This document shows, piece by piece, positions 8,446 through 16,370 of a DNA stretch of 64,000 nt. The stretch comes from Streptomyces sp. YIM 121038 (GTDB lineage: Bacteria; Actinomycetota; Actinomycetes; Streptomycetales; Streptomycetaceae), in assembly GCF_006088715.1 (NCBI RefSeq), contig NZ_CP030771.1:1-64000 (forward strand), read 5' to 3'. A program made the translations under genes and the position numbers. Numbering within the stretch: the stretch's first letter is position 1; each line of letters begins with the position of its first letter. The notes beneath the pieces are model-generated. The model searched no databases. It was not told where the DNA came from and saw only the letters and a list, made by a program, of their open reading frames with translations.

Positions 8446-9291
8446 TCATCCCAGCGAAATCGGGCCGATCGGACCGCCGGCCACCGAGTCCCGGCAGGCG
8501 AGGCAACCGGCGTCGGCGCAGTGGGTGACGCCCTGATCGGAGATCATGGCGTCGACCGCGGCGGCAAGGGTCTCCTTCGCTGGGTAGACGCTCCACAGGC
8601 ACCCGCCCACCCGGGCAGTGCGTGCCAGCGGCTGCAGCCAGGGTCCCAAGCGTGGGAATCCCTCTGAGCACGAGCCTGTCTCCACCATGATCACTCGGTC
8701 GTCTGCTGTGCGCGCCCAGCGGATGGGCAGCTGTCGGCCGGAATCCTGTTCGGCCAGGTGGAGCGCGGTCATCCGGTTCAGTCCGACACCCACCAGAAGG
8801 ATGGAGCCGTTGGTGTCTGCAAGGGCACGCACGGGTCCATACACATTGGTCGGGGTCTGAGTGTCGACGAGTTCGGCGGCTTGTGGCCCGATGGCTGCGA
8901 AGGAATTGAGCGGGTGCTGGCCGCGCCTCGCCGCGCCTCGGGCGAGCAGTCGGGTCGGCAGTACGCCCATGCCTGGGTTGATGACGCCGCAGTCGACGGT
9001 GTAGTGGGCGGCTGCCTCGGGTCTGGCCGCCGCCTCGTCGGGCAGAGCCGCGTAGTCGATGCCGTTGCGGGCCGGGCGCATCGTAATTGGTGGAATGACG
9101 CCGAACTGCGGTTCGGTGAACGACGGGACCAACACGGTGCAGCCGCGGGAGAGCAAGGCGTCCAGTACAGCGTCCGCTCCGCCCTCGATGGGCTCGCCGA
9201 AGGACCGAAGCGATGCATGGATCATGACCGGCCGTTGCGCCAGTGCCAGTTCGTCGATGGTTGCGACGAGTTGTTCGGCAGTGATCACCAT
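8446..9291 (-). CDS. aac(3): Aminoglycoside 3-N-acetyltransferase family protein
   Basis: A 281-residue member of the AAC(3) (Antibiotic_NAT) family, which uses acetyl-CoA to acetylate the 3-amino group of the 2-deoxystreptamine ring. Family signatures are present in order: VMIHASLRSFG, TVLVPSFTEPQ, HPLNSFAAIGP and ILLVGVGLNRMTALHLAEQ. Length is normal for the family. The start MVITAEQL is chosen because the longer ORF upstream is proline- and arginine-rich without family similarity. A Cys pair near the C-terminus (CADAGCLAC) is seen in some chromosomal relatives. Chromosomal AAC(3)-like proteins in actinomycetes may act on other amines, so resistance is not proven. Confidence 0.8.
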   Translation of the reverse strand: MVITAEQLVATIDELALAQRPVMIHASLRSFGEPIEGGADAVLDALLSRGCTVLVPSFTEPQFGVIPPITMRPARNGIDYAALPDEAAARPEAAAHYTVDCGVINPGMGVLPTRLLARGAARRGQHPLNSFAAIGPQAAELVDTQTPTNVYGPVRALADTNGSILLVGVGLNRMTALHLAEQDSGRQLPIRWARTADDRVIMVETGSCSEGFPRLGPWLQPLARTARVGGCLWSVYPAKETLAAAVDAMISDQGVTHCADAGCLACRDSVAGGPIGPISLG

Positions 9292-9353
9292 GATGCCGCG
9301 TTCCCTTCTGTCCGGTGCTCCGCGTGATCTGAGTGGTGAGTTGTGAAGTGTTC

Positions 9354-11666
9354 TCAGGCGACGTGGCGTGCGTCGGCGACTTGACCGTGCTCGAGCTGCT
9401 GGAGTGCCGAAAGGGTCGCCAGTGTGTCGGGGTGGGGCTCTCCGAGCACCCGGCGCCGGGCCCTCAGGACCTTCTCGTACTCCGCCGCCGCCTCGTTCCA
9501 ACGACTTTGCAGGGTCAGGACCCAGGCCAGTTCGTGGTGGGCGGACAGGGTGTGGTGGTGCTCGTCGCTGAGTATCCGCAGGCGCGCGTCCAGCAGTTGC
9601 CGGTACATCACCTCCGCTTCGGTAGACCTACCGCGCCTGGCCATAATCCACGCCAACTCGTGGATTGTCGTCAGTGTGTGCGGATGTTCCTCGCCGAGTA
9701 CCTGTCGCCGGGTCCGCAGGACGGGCTGCAGCTCGGCCTCGGCCTCCTCCAGCCGCCCCTGGTTCGCCAGCGCCCAGCCGAGTTCGTGACCGGTGTACAG
9801 AGTGGCGATGTGCTCCTCACCGAGTGTCCTTTGGAGAGCGGGCAGGACACTCCGGTAGCCGCTCTCCGCCTCTGCCCAGCGTTTTTGGGCGGCGGCGACC
9901 CAGGCCAGCTCGTGGCGGGTGACCAGCGTGTCGGGATGATCCTCGCCGAGTATCCGCCGACGTGCCAGGTACACCAGTCGGTACATGCCCTCCGCTTGGT
10001 CGTGGCCGCCCATGGTGGCCGTCTCCCACGCAAGCTGGTGCTGGAGTTGGAGGATCAGAGGGTGATCCTCACCGAGGCTGGACGCGTGGTCCAACGCAGC
10101 ACGGCACAAGCTTTCGCCGACACTGATGGCTCCACTCTGGTCGAGGGCGCAAGCTGTGGTGCAGGCGGCTGAGATCAGCGCTGCGAGGGGCTCATGCACC
10201 AAGTGCAGGGCAACAGTGCCGAACAGGGCATGCAGATGCGCACCGATCAACTGGAAGCGTCGCCAGTCGGCGGGCGCGTACGGACTCAGACCGGACAGGG
10301 CCGAGGTGATGAGATCGACGGCGACTCGCCGAACGCGATCCGCGTCCGGCTCGCCCGGGCGCGCGACGCCCGACGCCAGGTGAATACGGTTGCTGTCAGC
10401 CACCACCGGGTGGATGACGATCGCAGTCTGCGGACCGGATATCCGCGCTTCGATCAGGCCCAGCCTGCTCAGGCCGCGCAGCGCCGTCTCTAGTTGGTCT
10501 GCGTCGCTCTCGTCCCCCTCACCGGCATGGCCAGCGGCTGGCGGCCGAAGCAGGCACGCGAGGTAGCGTACGTCGAGCAGGTCCAGCGGTATCGAGGTTG
10601 CGGCGGCCCAGCAGGAGAGCAGGCGGAGCAGGGGACGCGCGTGCGGCACTCCGCATCGCGCCAGATCGTCCAGGGAGATTTCCCACGTCCGCGTCACCAT
10701 GGCGCGAGACTCCGCCTGAGGGTCGTCCAGTAGCGGCGCCCTCCCAGCGCTGTCGAGTGCGTGGTGGTAGGCGGTGAAGGTTCGCCACCGCGCAACGGCG
10801 GAGTCCAGATATGTTCCGGCGAGATACAGCGCCAGTGGCAGGCCGCCCAGCCGCTGGGCCAGCAGCCGCGCTCCGGCCTCGTCTCCCGCCTGGGGGGCCA
10901 GGTCGAGCAACACCCGGACGCTGGCGTCCTCATCCACCGGACCTATGGGACGCACCTTGGCGTGCCGCCCCCACGTTCGCGGGTCGCAGTCCCGGCTTGT
11001 CACCACGGTCAGTCCGCACGGGGACGGACGTATCCAGCCGGTTCCGTCACTCACCGCTGATCCGCCTCCCGCGACGGAACGCCTCCATCCGCCCCGCCAT
11101 CTCGACATACCCCCGGCAAGCACCGCAGGATCGTCAGCGTTATCGAAGATCAACAGCCATCCGGGCGCTGTCTGCTCCAGCAGCGACCAGAACCGGTCAG
11201 GGGCGTCCGGCGCCCCTGATGCCACAGCATGCAGGTCGGCGGGGGTGGCATCCAGCTGCCGGGCGACCGTGACCAGCCCGGCCGTGAGACTCAACTCATC
11301 CGCGGCCGAAATCCACCACACCCGCCTGCCCCGACGGCGCACCCTCCTTCCGCGGAGAGCACGCTCGGCCAGCGCCACCGCCACCGTCGACTTGCCGACA
11401 CCACCAAGCCCGACAAGCACAATGGTTGCCGCCGGGGGCCTGCGCAACCACTCCTGCAACTGTCCCAGCACCAGGTCGCGGCCGCGCGTCTCGACCGGCA
11501 ACCGCCCAGTGGGCGGCACCACCGACGCCCCCAGCACCGACGGCGTCCGCGGCACCGGGTCCTGACGGTTGTCCACCGGCTGGACCCGTAACTGGATCCA
11601 CGTCATACCTAACCCGGCACACGTCCCCAACGTGCCCGCCGCCGTCCACACCAGGCTCGCGTCCAC
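9354..11666 (-). CDS. STAND NTPase: NB-ARC with TPR array
   Basis: A 770-residue signal-transduction NTPase. A short hydrophobic N-terminus (LVWTAAGTLGTCAGLG) is followed by the NB-ARC core: Walker A GLGGVGKST, Walker B WLLIFDNADD, a TSRD sensor and the GLPLAL motif. The C-terminal ~220 residues are five 42-residue TPR-like repeats, each containing a HELAW or HQLAW helix and LGEDHPDTL. Such proteins in Streptomyces serve as regulators or as defence sensors; the effector here may be the N-terminal hydrophobic segment. The GTG at 11666 is chosen because it gives the usual short N-terminus; the ORF extends upstream with non-conserved Arg/Cys-rich sequence. Next to the AAC(3) gene, 62 bases apart, same strand. 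Confidence 0.8.
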   Translation of the reverse strand: MDASLVWTAAGTLGTCAGLGMTWIQLRVQPVDNRQDPVPRTPSVLGASVVPPTGRLPVETRGRDLVLGQLQEWLRRPPAATIVLVGLGGVGKSTVAVALAERALRGRRVRRRGRRVWWISAADELSLTAGLVTVARQLDATPADLHAVASGAPDAPDRFWSLLEQTAPGWLLIFDNADDPAVLAGGMSRWRGGWRRSVAGGGSAVSDGTGWIRPSPCGLTVVTSRDCDPRTWGRHAKVRPIGPVDEDASVRVLLDLAPQAGDEAGARLLAQRLGGLPLALYLAGTYLDSAVARWRTFTAYHHALDSAGRAPLLDDPQAESRAMVTRTWEISLDDLARCGVPHARPLLRLLSCWAAATSIPLDLLDVRYLACLLRPPAAGHAGEGDESDADQLETALRGLSRLGLIEARISGPQTAIVIHPVVADSNRIHLASGVARPGEPDADRVRRVAVDLITSALSGLSPYAPADWRRFQLIGAHLHALFGTVALHLVHEPLAALISAACTTACALDQSGAISVGESLCRAALDHASSLGEDHPLILQLQHQLAWETATMGGHDQAEGMYRLVYLARRRILGEDHPDTLVTRHELAWVAAAQKRWAEAESGYRSVLPALQRTLGEEHIATLYTGHELGWALANQGRLEEAEAELQPVLRTRRQVLGEEHPHTLTTIHELAWIMARRGRSTEAEVMYRQLLDARLRILSDEHHHTLSAHHELAWVLTLQSRWNEAAAEYEKVLRARRRVLGEPHPDTLATLSALQQLEHGQVADARHVA

Positions 11667-11849
11667 CAGTCCCCCCGGAATAGAGCGCCTAGGGCTCCGT
11701 GACACAGACTTCCAGCCGTGCTCTGCGCATAAACCAGCGCAATGACGCAGCCGTGGAACACAGGGAGGCGCTCCACGGCAGTCCGCGGGACGAAGTACGC
11801 ACCACACACAGGTCGAAGATGCGTGAAGGCCTTGATGCGGCTCCGCGAA

Positions 11850-13124
11850 GCCAGCCTCCGCGGCAACAGGCGCCTACGCGTACCTGTGGACTGGCACGAA
11901 ACCCTCCCCCTCGGCTACACCCGCGTCCCTCTGTTCAAGAAGAAGGACAAGGAGCAGCAGAAGGTGGCGGAGGAACACGAGCAGGATCAGGTGCCCGAGC
12001 TCGCGGGAAGGCAGGAGCTGGCGCAGGAACAGAAGCCCGAGTCCGACCTGGACCGGGCCGCAGGACAGGGTCAGGAGCAGGTGGAAATGCAGGACCGGGA
12101 GCGGGCCGAGGGACAGGCAGGGGGGGCGGGGGCGAAAGTCGACGGAGAAGCAGGAGCGGGCTGTGGGGCTAGGGGTCGTGGTGGTCCGGCTGGAGCGGGT
12201 GCGGCGGCAGTGGCGCCGCACCCGCGACGCCCTGCGCACCCTGACCGCCGAGCTCGGCCCCGAGGAAGGGCTAGAGGTCTGGCATGGGCGGCCGCGGCGG
12301 GTGCCCGCGGACCTGTCCGCCCTGTTTGGCGAATACGGGTGCATGGGAAAGCCGCAGGCGTCGGCCCGGCAACTGCTGCTGGAGGCGGCTCGGTTGCACG
12401 CATAGCCATATGGGCACCGCCTGCCCGGCATCGAGGAGACCATCAGCGCCGACGGGCAGGACGTGCGGATAGGGAGACTGCTGAGCGAGTGCCGCCGACC
12501 CGCTTACGGTGCGCGGGAGCAGGAACGCGACGTGGTCCGCGCGCTGGAGGAGCTCGGCGTGTGGCGGGTACAGGACGGAGCACCCTGGAACGCCGCCTTC
12601 GAGCGCAAACTCGTCCTGCTGGAAGCCTTCTACAAAGAGGGCGGGCGCCGCGGCGAACTCCTCACCGGACAGCGGATCTTCCGCGGCGATGATCTCGGCA
12701 AGTGGCTGTGCGACCAGCACCGCAGGTGGCCCCGGCTGGCAGAGGAGCAGCGCGCGGCGCTCCTGGAGCTGCGGATCGGACCGGCCACAGGCGACCGGCG
12801 GGTCAAGACCGCGGGCGCGGCGCGTGTGCCGCGCTCGCGTACCGAGCGGCTGATGGAGATCGTCACCGCTGCCCGTCAGTATCTGGAGGACGTCGGGCCG
12901 CTGGTCGGCGAGGACGGCAGGACTTGCGTCCACGACACCTACCGGCCCCGCATCAACGGCATCGAGGTGCAGCTGCGGCGGCGGCTGAACGCGGTGCGCT
13001 CCCGCTTCCACACCTACCCCCCACAACAGTAAGCCCTCTTCCACGGCCTTGGCCTGCCCTGGACACAGACCGCAGACCACGGCACGCGGGAGCAGGCACA
13101 GCAGCGGGAAGACGGCAGGCAGTG
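11850..13124 (+). pseudogene. Decayed copy of the helicase C-terminal half
   Basis: Aligns with the C-terminal part of the helicase at 833-3655 (about bases 2515-3640). It starts at LRVPVDWHETLP, runs through an expanded Gln/Glu-rich linker, changes frame near 12150, and continues as RLERVRRQWRR to a nonsense TAG at 12403. It resumes at RIGRLLSECRR and hits a TAA at 13030 where the intact gene has a Gln codon; homology goes on past it (LFHGLGLPWTQTA). There are thus at least one frameshift and two internal stops, and no ATPase domain. The interval 12463-13032 stays open for 189 residues but lacks any helicase motif. Confidence 0.8.
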
Positions 13125-13139
13125 ACGGTGTCCACAGGG

Positions 13140-13295
13140 CGTGAGCCACGTTGTGTGGGGTGTGGCCGAAGAACCTGACGCCAGCGCCTCCACACCACAC
13201 GCCAACGACAGGCCCGACTCACCGGTGAGCAGCTCCAGCAACTCGCCGACCTCGGACTCCACTGGGCAGCAGATGGACAACGGGCATATAGCTGA
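13140..13295 (+). pseudogene. Remnant of a helicase-associated repeat
   Basis: GVWPKNL in one frame and ARLTGEQLQQLADLGLHWA in another match the usual GVWLKN...LTPEQ..QLADLGLDWA pattern of helicase-associated repeats. The pieces are separated by a frameshift and a TGA, so this is a further fragment of a second helicase-like gene following the decayed copy. Confidence 0.45.
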
Positions 13296-13321
13296 AGGGG
13301 AGCCTGTCATCCCGTACTTGA

Positions 13322-13480
13322 TCAGATGCTTTGTCCGTGCCATGCCTGGTAGACGGCGATGGCAGTCGTGACGGCAGTCGCCACGACGGGTGTCCACAAC
13401 CGTACGGTCCTGGCCCAGTTTCGGTTCCTGCGCCGCCCCTCGGACCATGTCTTGTGGTGTGCTGATTTCTTGCCGTGCAT
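13322..13480 (-). CDS. Short single-span membrane protein
   Basis: A 52-residue ORF starting ATG at 13480, with GGGAGAGAC ending two bases upstream. The N-terminal half is strongly basic (SEGRRRNRNWARTVRLW), followed by one hydrophobic helix (PVVATAVTTAIAVYQAW) and a short tail. Predicted inside-out single-pass protein. It lies 107 bases after the response regulator on the same strand and might belong to that operon. No homolog recognised; support comes from the ribosome site and the amphipathic layout. Confidence 0.45.
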   Translation of the reverse strand: MHGKKSAHHKTWSEGRRRNRNWARTVRLWTPVVATAVTTAIAVYQAWHGQSI

Positions 13481-13587
13481 CTGTCTCTCCCGTTGGTCCC
13501 GTCCCCGATGTCTTGTTGGGACCAGCGTGTGTCTGCAGCATTCCCACAGTCACGGGAGTGTCCGACCGGGGGCACGGGAGGAGCGGG

Positions 13588-14250
13588 TCATGGCACTGCT
13601 CCGAGACCTGCGGTGCGCGCCATGGTGATGAGCTGCGCGCGGTCGGTGGCGCCGAGTTTGGCTTTGATGTCGGTCACAGCGTTCTCGACCCGCTTGGTGC
13701 TGATGCCTAGGCGGGCCGCGGCGCTGGCGGTGGTCTGCTTCGGGGTAGCGATGATGTTGAGGATCTCCCTTTCCCTGGAGGTCAGTTGGGGGAAGGCGGC
13801 TTCGCGTCGGGCTGTGCGCAGGTCATCGAACCAGGGGCGCATGCGGGCCGTGTCGGAGAGGTTGAAGATCCACGCGCCGGCGGCGACGTCGCGCACCGCG
13901 CGGATGATCTGTGTGACGTCTCCGGCCTTCATGAGGAAGCCCGAGGCGCCGGCTCGCATCGCGGCCATGACGTTGGGGTCTGCCTCGTACTCGGAGTGGA
14001 CGAGAACCTTGGTTCCGGGGCGGGCTTTTTGGATTTCCTGGGTCGCCCACAGTCCGCTGCCGTTGGGCATTCGTACGTCCATGACGACGACGTCGGGACG
14101 GAGCTTGATGGTCTGCTCCACGGCTTCGTGGCCGTCGCTGGCTTCGGCGACGACGGTGATGCCGGGATCGGATTCCAGCAGTACGCGCAGTCCGTACCGG
14201 GTGAAGGCGTGGTCGTCGGCGATGACGACACGAATGTCCTGGTCCGTCAT
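13588..14250 (-). CDS. LuxR-family response regulator
   Basis: A 220-residue NarL/FixJ-type regulator. The receiver domain has the acidic pair ADDH, the phospho-acceptor Asp in VVVMDVRMP and the Lys in GFLMKAGD. The C-terminal LuxR helix-turn-helix is LTSREREILNIIATPKQT...LGISTKRVENAVTDIKAKLG. It is the last of three coupled genes: its ATG overlaps the stop of the kinase upstream by four bases. It is the expected phosphorylation partner of one or both kinases. Confidence 0.9.
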   Translation of the reverse strand: MTDQDIRVVIADDHAFTRYGLRVLLESDPGITVVAEASDGHEAVEQTIKLRPDVVVMDVRMPNGSGLWATQEIQKARPGTKVLVHSEYEADPNVMAAMRAGASGFLMKAGDVTQIIRAVRDVAAGAWIFNLSDTARMRPWFDDLRTARREAAFPQLTSREREILNIIATPKQTTASAAARLGISTKRVENAVTDIKAKLGATDRAQLITMARTAGLGAVP

Positions 14251-16370
14251 GTGATCCCGCCCTTCACTGTCTGTTTGCTGTGTTGTGTTTCTGCGCCGGG
14301 CAGGGAAGGCGGCAGGCGCGTGACGACTTCGGTGCCTTGGCCGGCACGCGGATGGATCTGGCAGGTTCCGCCGATCTCGGCGGCACGTTCGCGCATGGAC
14401 CCCATCCCCACCCCGGGCCGGAAGCGGTCGGGAAGTCCCCTGCCGTCGTCCGCGACGGTCAGCACGAGAGCACCGCCCAGTTCGACGGTCACCCAGCAGT
14501 TATCGGCGTGGGCGTGCCGGAGGACGTTGGCGACCGCCTCGGCCACGATCCAGTAGGCCGCTTCCTCGGTTGCCGCGGGCAGCCGCGGGATCTCGTCGGG
14601 CAGTGCGGGGTGCACGGTCAGCGGCACGCGCTCGAGATAGATCAGAACGGCTTCACGCAGCCCCAGCTGATCGACCGGTGAGCGCAAGCCCGTGGAGATC
14701 CGGCGCAGGTCTTCGGTTCCTTGGCGCATATGGACCAGGGCGGTGGTCAGCAGTCCGTGCGTGGCGTCGAGGTCGGTGTGCAGCTTGGTGAGGGCCGCTT
14801 GGAGGGTCCAGGTGGCTCCGGTGAGCACGGGGCCAACCCTGTCGTGGAGGTCTCTGGCCAGTCGGCGGCGTTCTTCGGCCGCCGCGGCGACCGCGTGCTC
14901 TTGCGCGCTCAGCAGGGCCAGCGACAGCCGCACGGCTGATGCGGCCTGCGCGACGTGCCGGGCCACGTCCCGCAGCAGGCGAAGATCCGCCGCCGAGAAG
15001 CGCTCGTCCAAGGGGCGGAGCCCGACCATCAGGAGGCCGATCTCTTCGCTCTGATGTACCAGGGGTAGTTTCAGCGGTTCCCGGACCTCGGTGCCGTGGG
15101 TGGCTACGCGCATCCGGTCGATGCCCGTCGCCGAAGTGCTGTCCAGTTCGATGGCCACGTAGGGCAGACGCAGAGCTTCGGCCACGGTCGCAGCAGCTTC
15201 GGGCAGGATCTTCTTCGGATCGCTCGTTGCTTCCATACGGCGGCCGAGCAGGGCCAGTGCCGTATAAGGGTCATCCCTCAGGCCATAGACGAGCCGGCTC
15301 ACCGAGCGCTGGAGCAGCGTGCGCAGGGGCTGCAGCACCACGGCCACCACGCCCGTCGCGAGCAACGGAGCCACCCCGGAGGCCGAACGTTGCAGCAGCA
15401 GCCCGAATGCGCTGACGATGCCGATGTAGAGGCCGACGACACCGGCGGTCAGTCCGGCGTAGATGAGCGTGCTGCTGAGCATCCGGTCGATGTCGAACAG
15501 GTTGTGGCGCAAGATCGCGATAGTGATGGCCGTGCCGAGGAGTACCGGCGCCAGATCAACAGCAATCGTTCCGGCAGGGTTGTCTCCCACCAGGATCTGT
15601 ATCGCCACCAGGAGGATGGTCATCATGGTGGCCCAGGCCACCCAGTTCAGCTGCCGGCGCAGAAGCCCGGTGGAGTTCCGATACCGAAACAGCAACGAGG
15701 AAACCGACACCAGAAAGGGGACAAGGATCGCAAATACCGACACGAGGCCCACGTGGGTCACGCTGAACAGCAGTGCTGCGATGCCCACCGGGTTGGAGAC
15801 CGAGGGAAAGTACCCGAACCCCAGCGGCCCCGGAGCGAAAGCCCCGATGGACACGCTGATGAGCCCGCAGACACTCACGTACCGGGCGGCGAACCGCCAG
15901 CGCACAGACGACAGATGGCCGTTGGGGAAGAGCAGGAAGAGGAACATCAGCGGGAAGATGAAGAGCACGAAGCCCCAGCTGCTGATCCAGGCAGCCAGCA
16001 CGCCGCCCGACAGCTCCCGCGGCACCGCATAGAGCCCATAGGAATGGCTCAGGAGGTCGAGGGACGCACCGAATCCGGCGGCCAGCAGCAGCCACCCCGC
16101 GGGATTGCATGGTCGGCGGGTCGCCGCCAGCAGCCCAAGCGTTGCGAAAATCAGACCGGTCGGGGATTCCGCGGCGATCAGCCACCACGGGTGATATTCC
16201 GGGCGTGGCGTTGCACGCGACAGGACTGCGAAGACGCCATTCGCAGTTGCGGTGGCCATCGCAGCGATACACAGGCCCCAGGCTGTTCGCTTCGTCGCCA
16301 AACGTGACAGCCAGCCCAGTATGCGGGGAGTCGCCGTGTGCGCCGTGTGAGCTCCCGTGAGCTCGTTCAT
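14247..16370 (-). CDS. Membrane sensor histidine kinase (second of tandem pair)
   Basis: A 707-residue NarX/DesK-type kinase. The N-terminal ~330 residues hold about eight hydrophobic segments, followed by a GAF-like region (about 380-480). The HisKA_3 dimerisation helix carries the phospho-His (RRRLARDLHDRVGPV) and the HATPase domain shows ADDGRGLPDRF and GVGMGSMRERA. It is paralogous along its length to the kinase at 16367, sharing GVVAVVLQPLRTLLQR and TGLRSPVDQLGLREAV. Both ends overlap neighbours by four bases (ATGA), so all three genes are translationally coupled. Possible heterodimer or dual-input sensor. Confidence 0.85.
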   Translation of the reverse strand: MNELTGAHTAHTATPRILGWLSRLATKRTAWGLCIAAMATATANGVFAVLSRATPRPEYHPWWLIAAESPTGLIFATLGLLAATRRPCNPAGWLLLAAGFGASLDLLSHSYGLYAVPRELSGGVLAAWISSWGFVLFIFPLMFLFLLFPNGHLSSVRWRFAARYVSVCGLISVSIGAFAPGPLGFGYFPSVSNPVGIAALLFSVTHVGLVSVFAILVPFLVSVSSLLFRYRNSTGLLRRQLNWVAWATMMTILLVAIQILVGDNPAGTIAVDLAPVLLGTAITIAILRHNLFDIDRMLSSTLIYAGLTAGVVGLYIGIVSAFGLLLQRSASGVAPLLATGVVAVVLQPLRTLLQRSVSRLVYGLRDDPYTALALLGRRMEATSDPKKILPEAAATVAEALRLPYVAIELDSTSATGIDRMRVATHGTEVREPLKLPLVHQSEEIGLLMVGLRPLDERFSAADLRLLRDVARHVAQAASAVRLSLALLSAQEHAVAAAAEERRRLARDLHDRVGPVLTGATWTLQAALTKLHTDLDATHGLLTTALVHMRQGTEDLRRISTGLRSPVDQLGLREAVLIYLERVPLTVHPALPDEIPRLPAATEEAAYWIVAEAVANVLRHAHADNCWVTVELGGALVLTVADDGRGLPDRFRPGVGMGSMRERAAEIGGTCQIHPRAGQGTEVVTRLPPSLPGAETQHSKQTVKGGIT

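Noticed and set aside
12000..12160. Short direct repeats in the Gln/Glu-rich stretch as a CRISPR array
   Set aside because: They encode a degenerate QEQ/EGQ linker shared with the helicase; no constant repeat-spacer spacing.
15096..16307. 403-residue plus-strand ORF
   Set aside because: Antisense to the membrane kinase; His/Gln/Arg-rich composition is typical of shadow frames.
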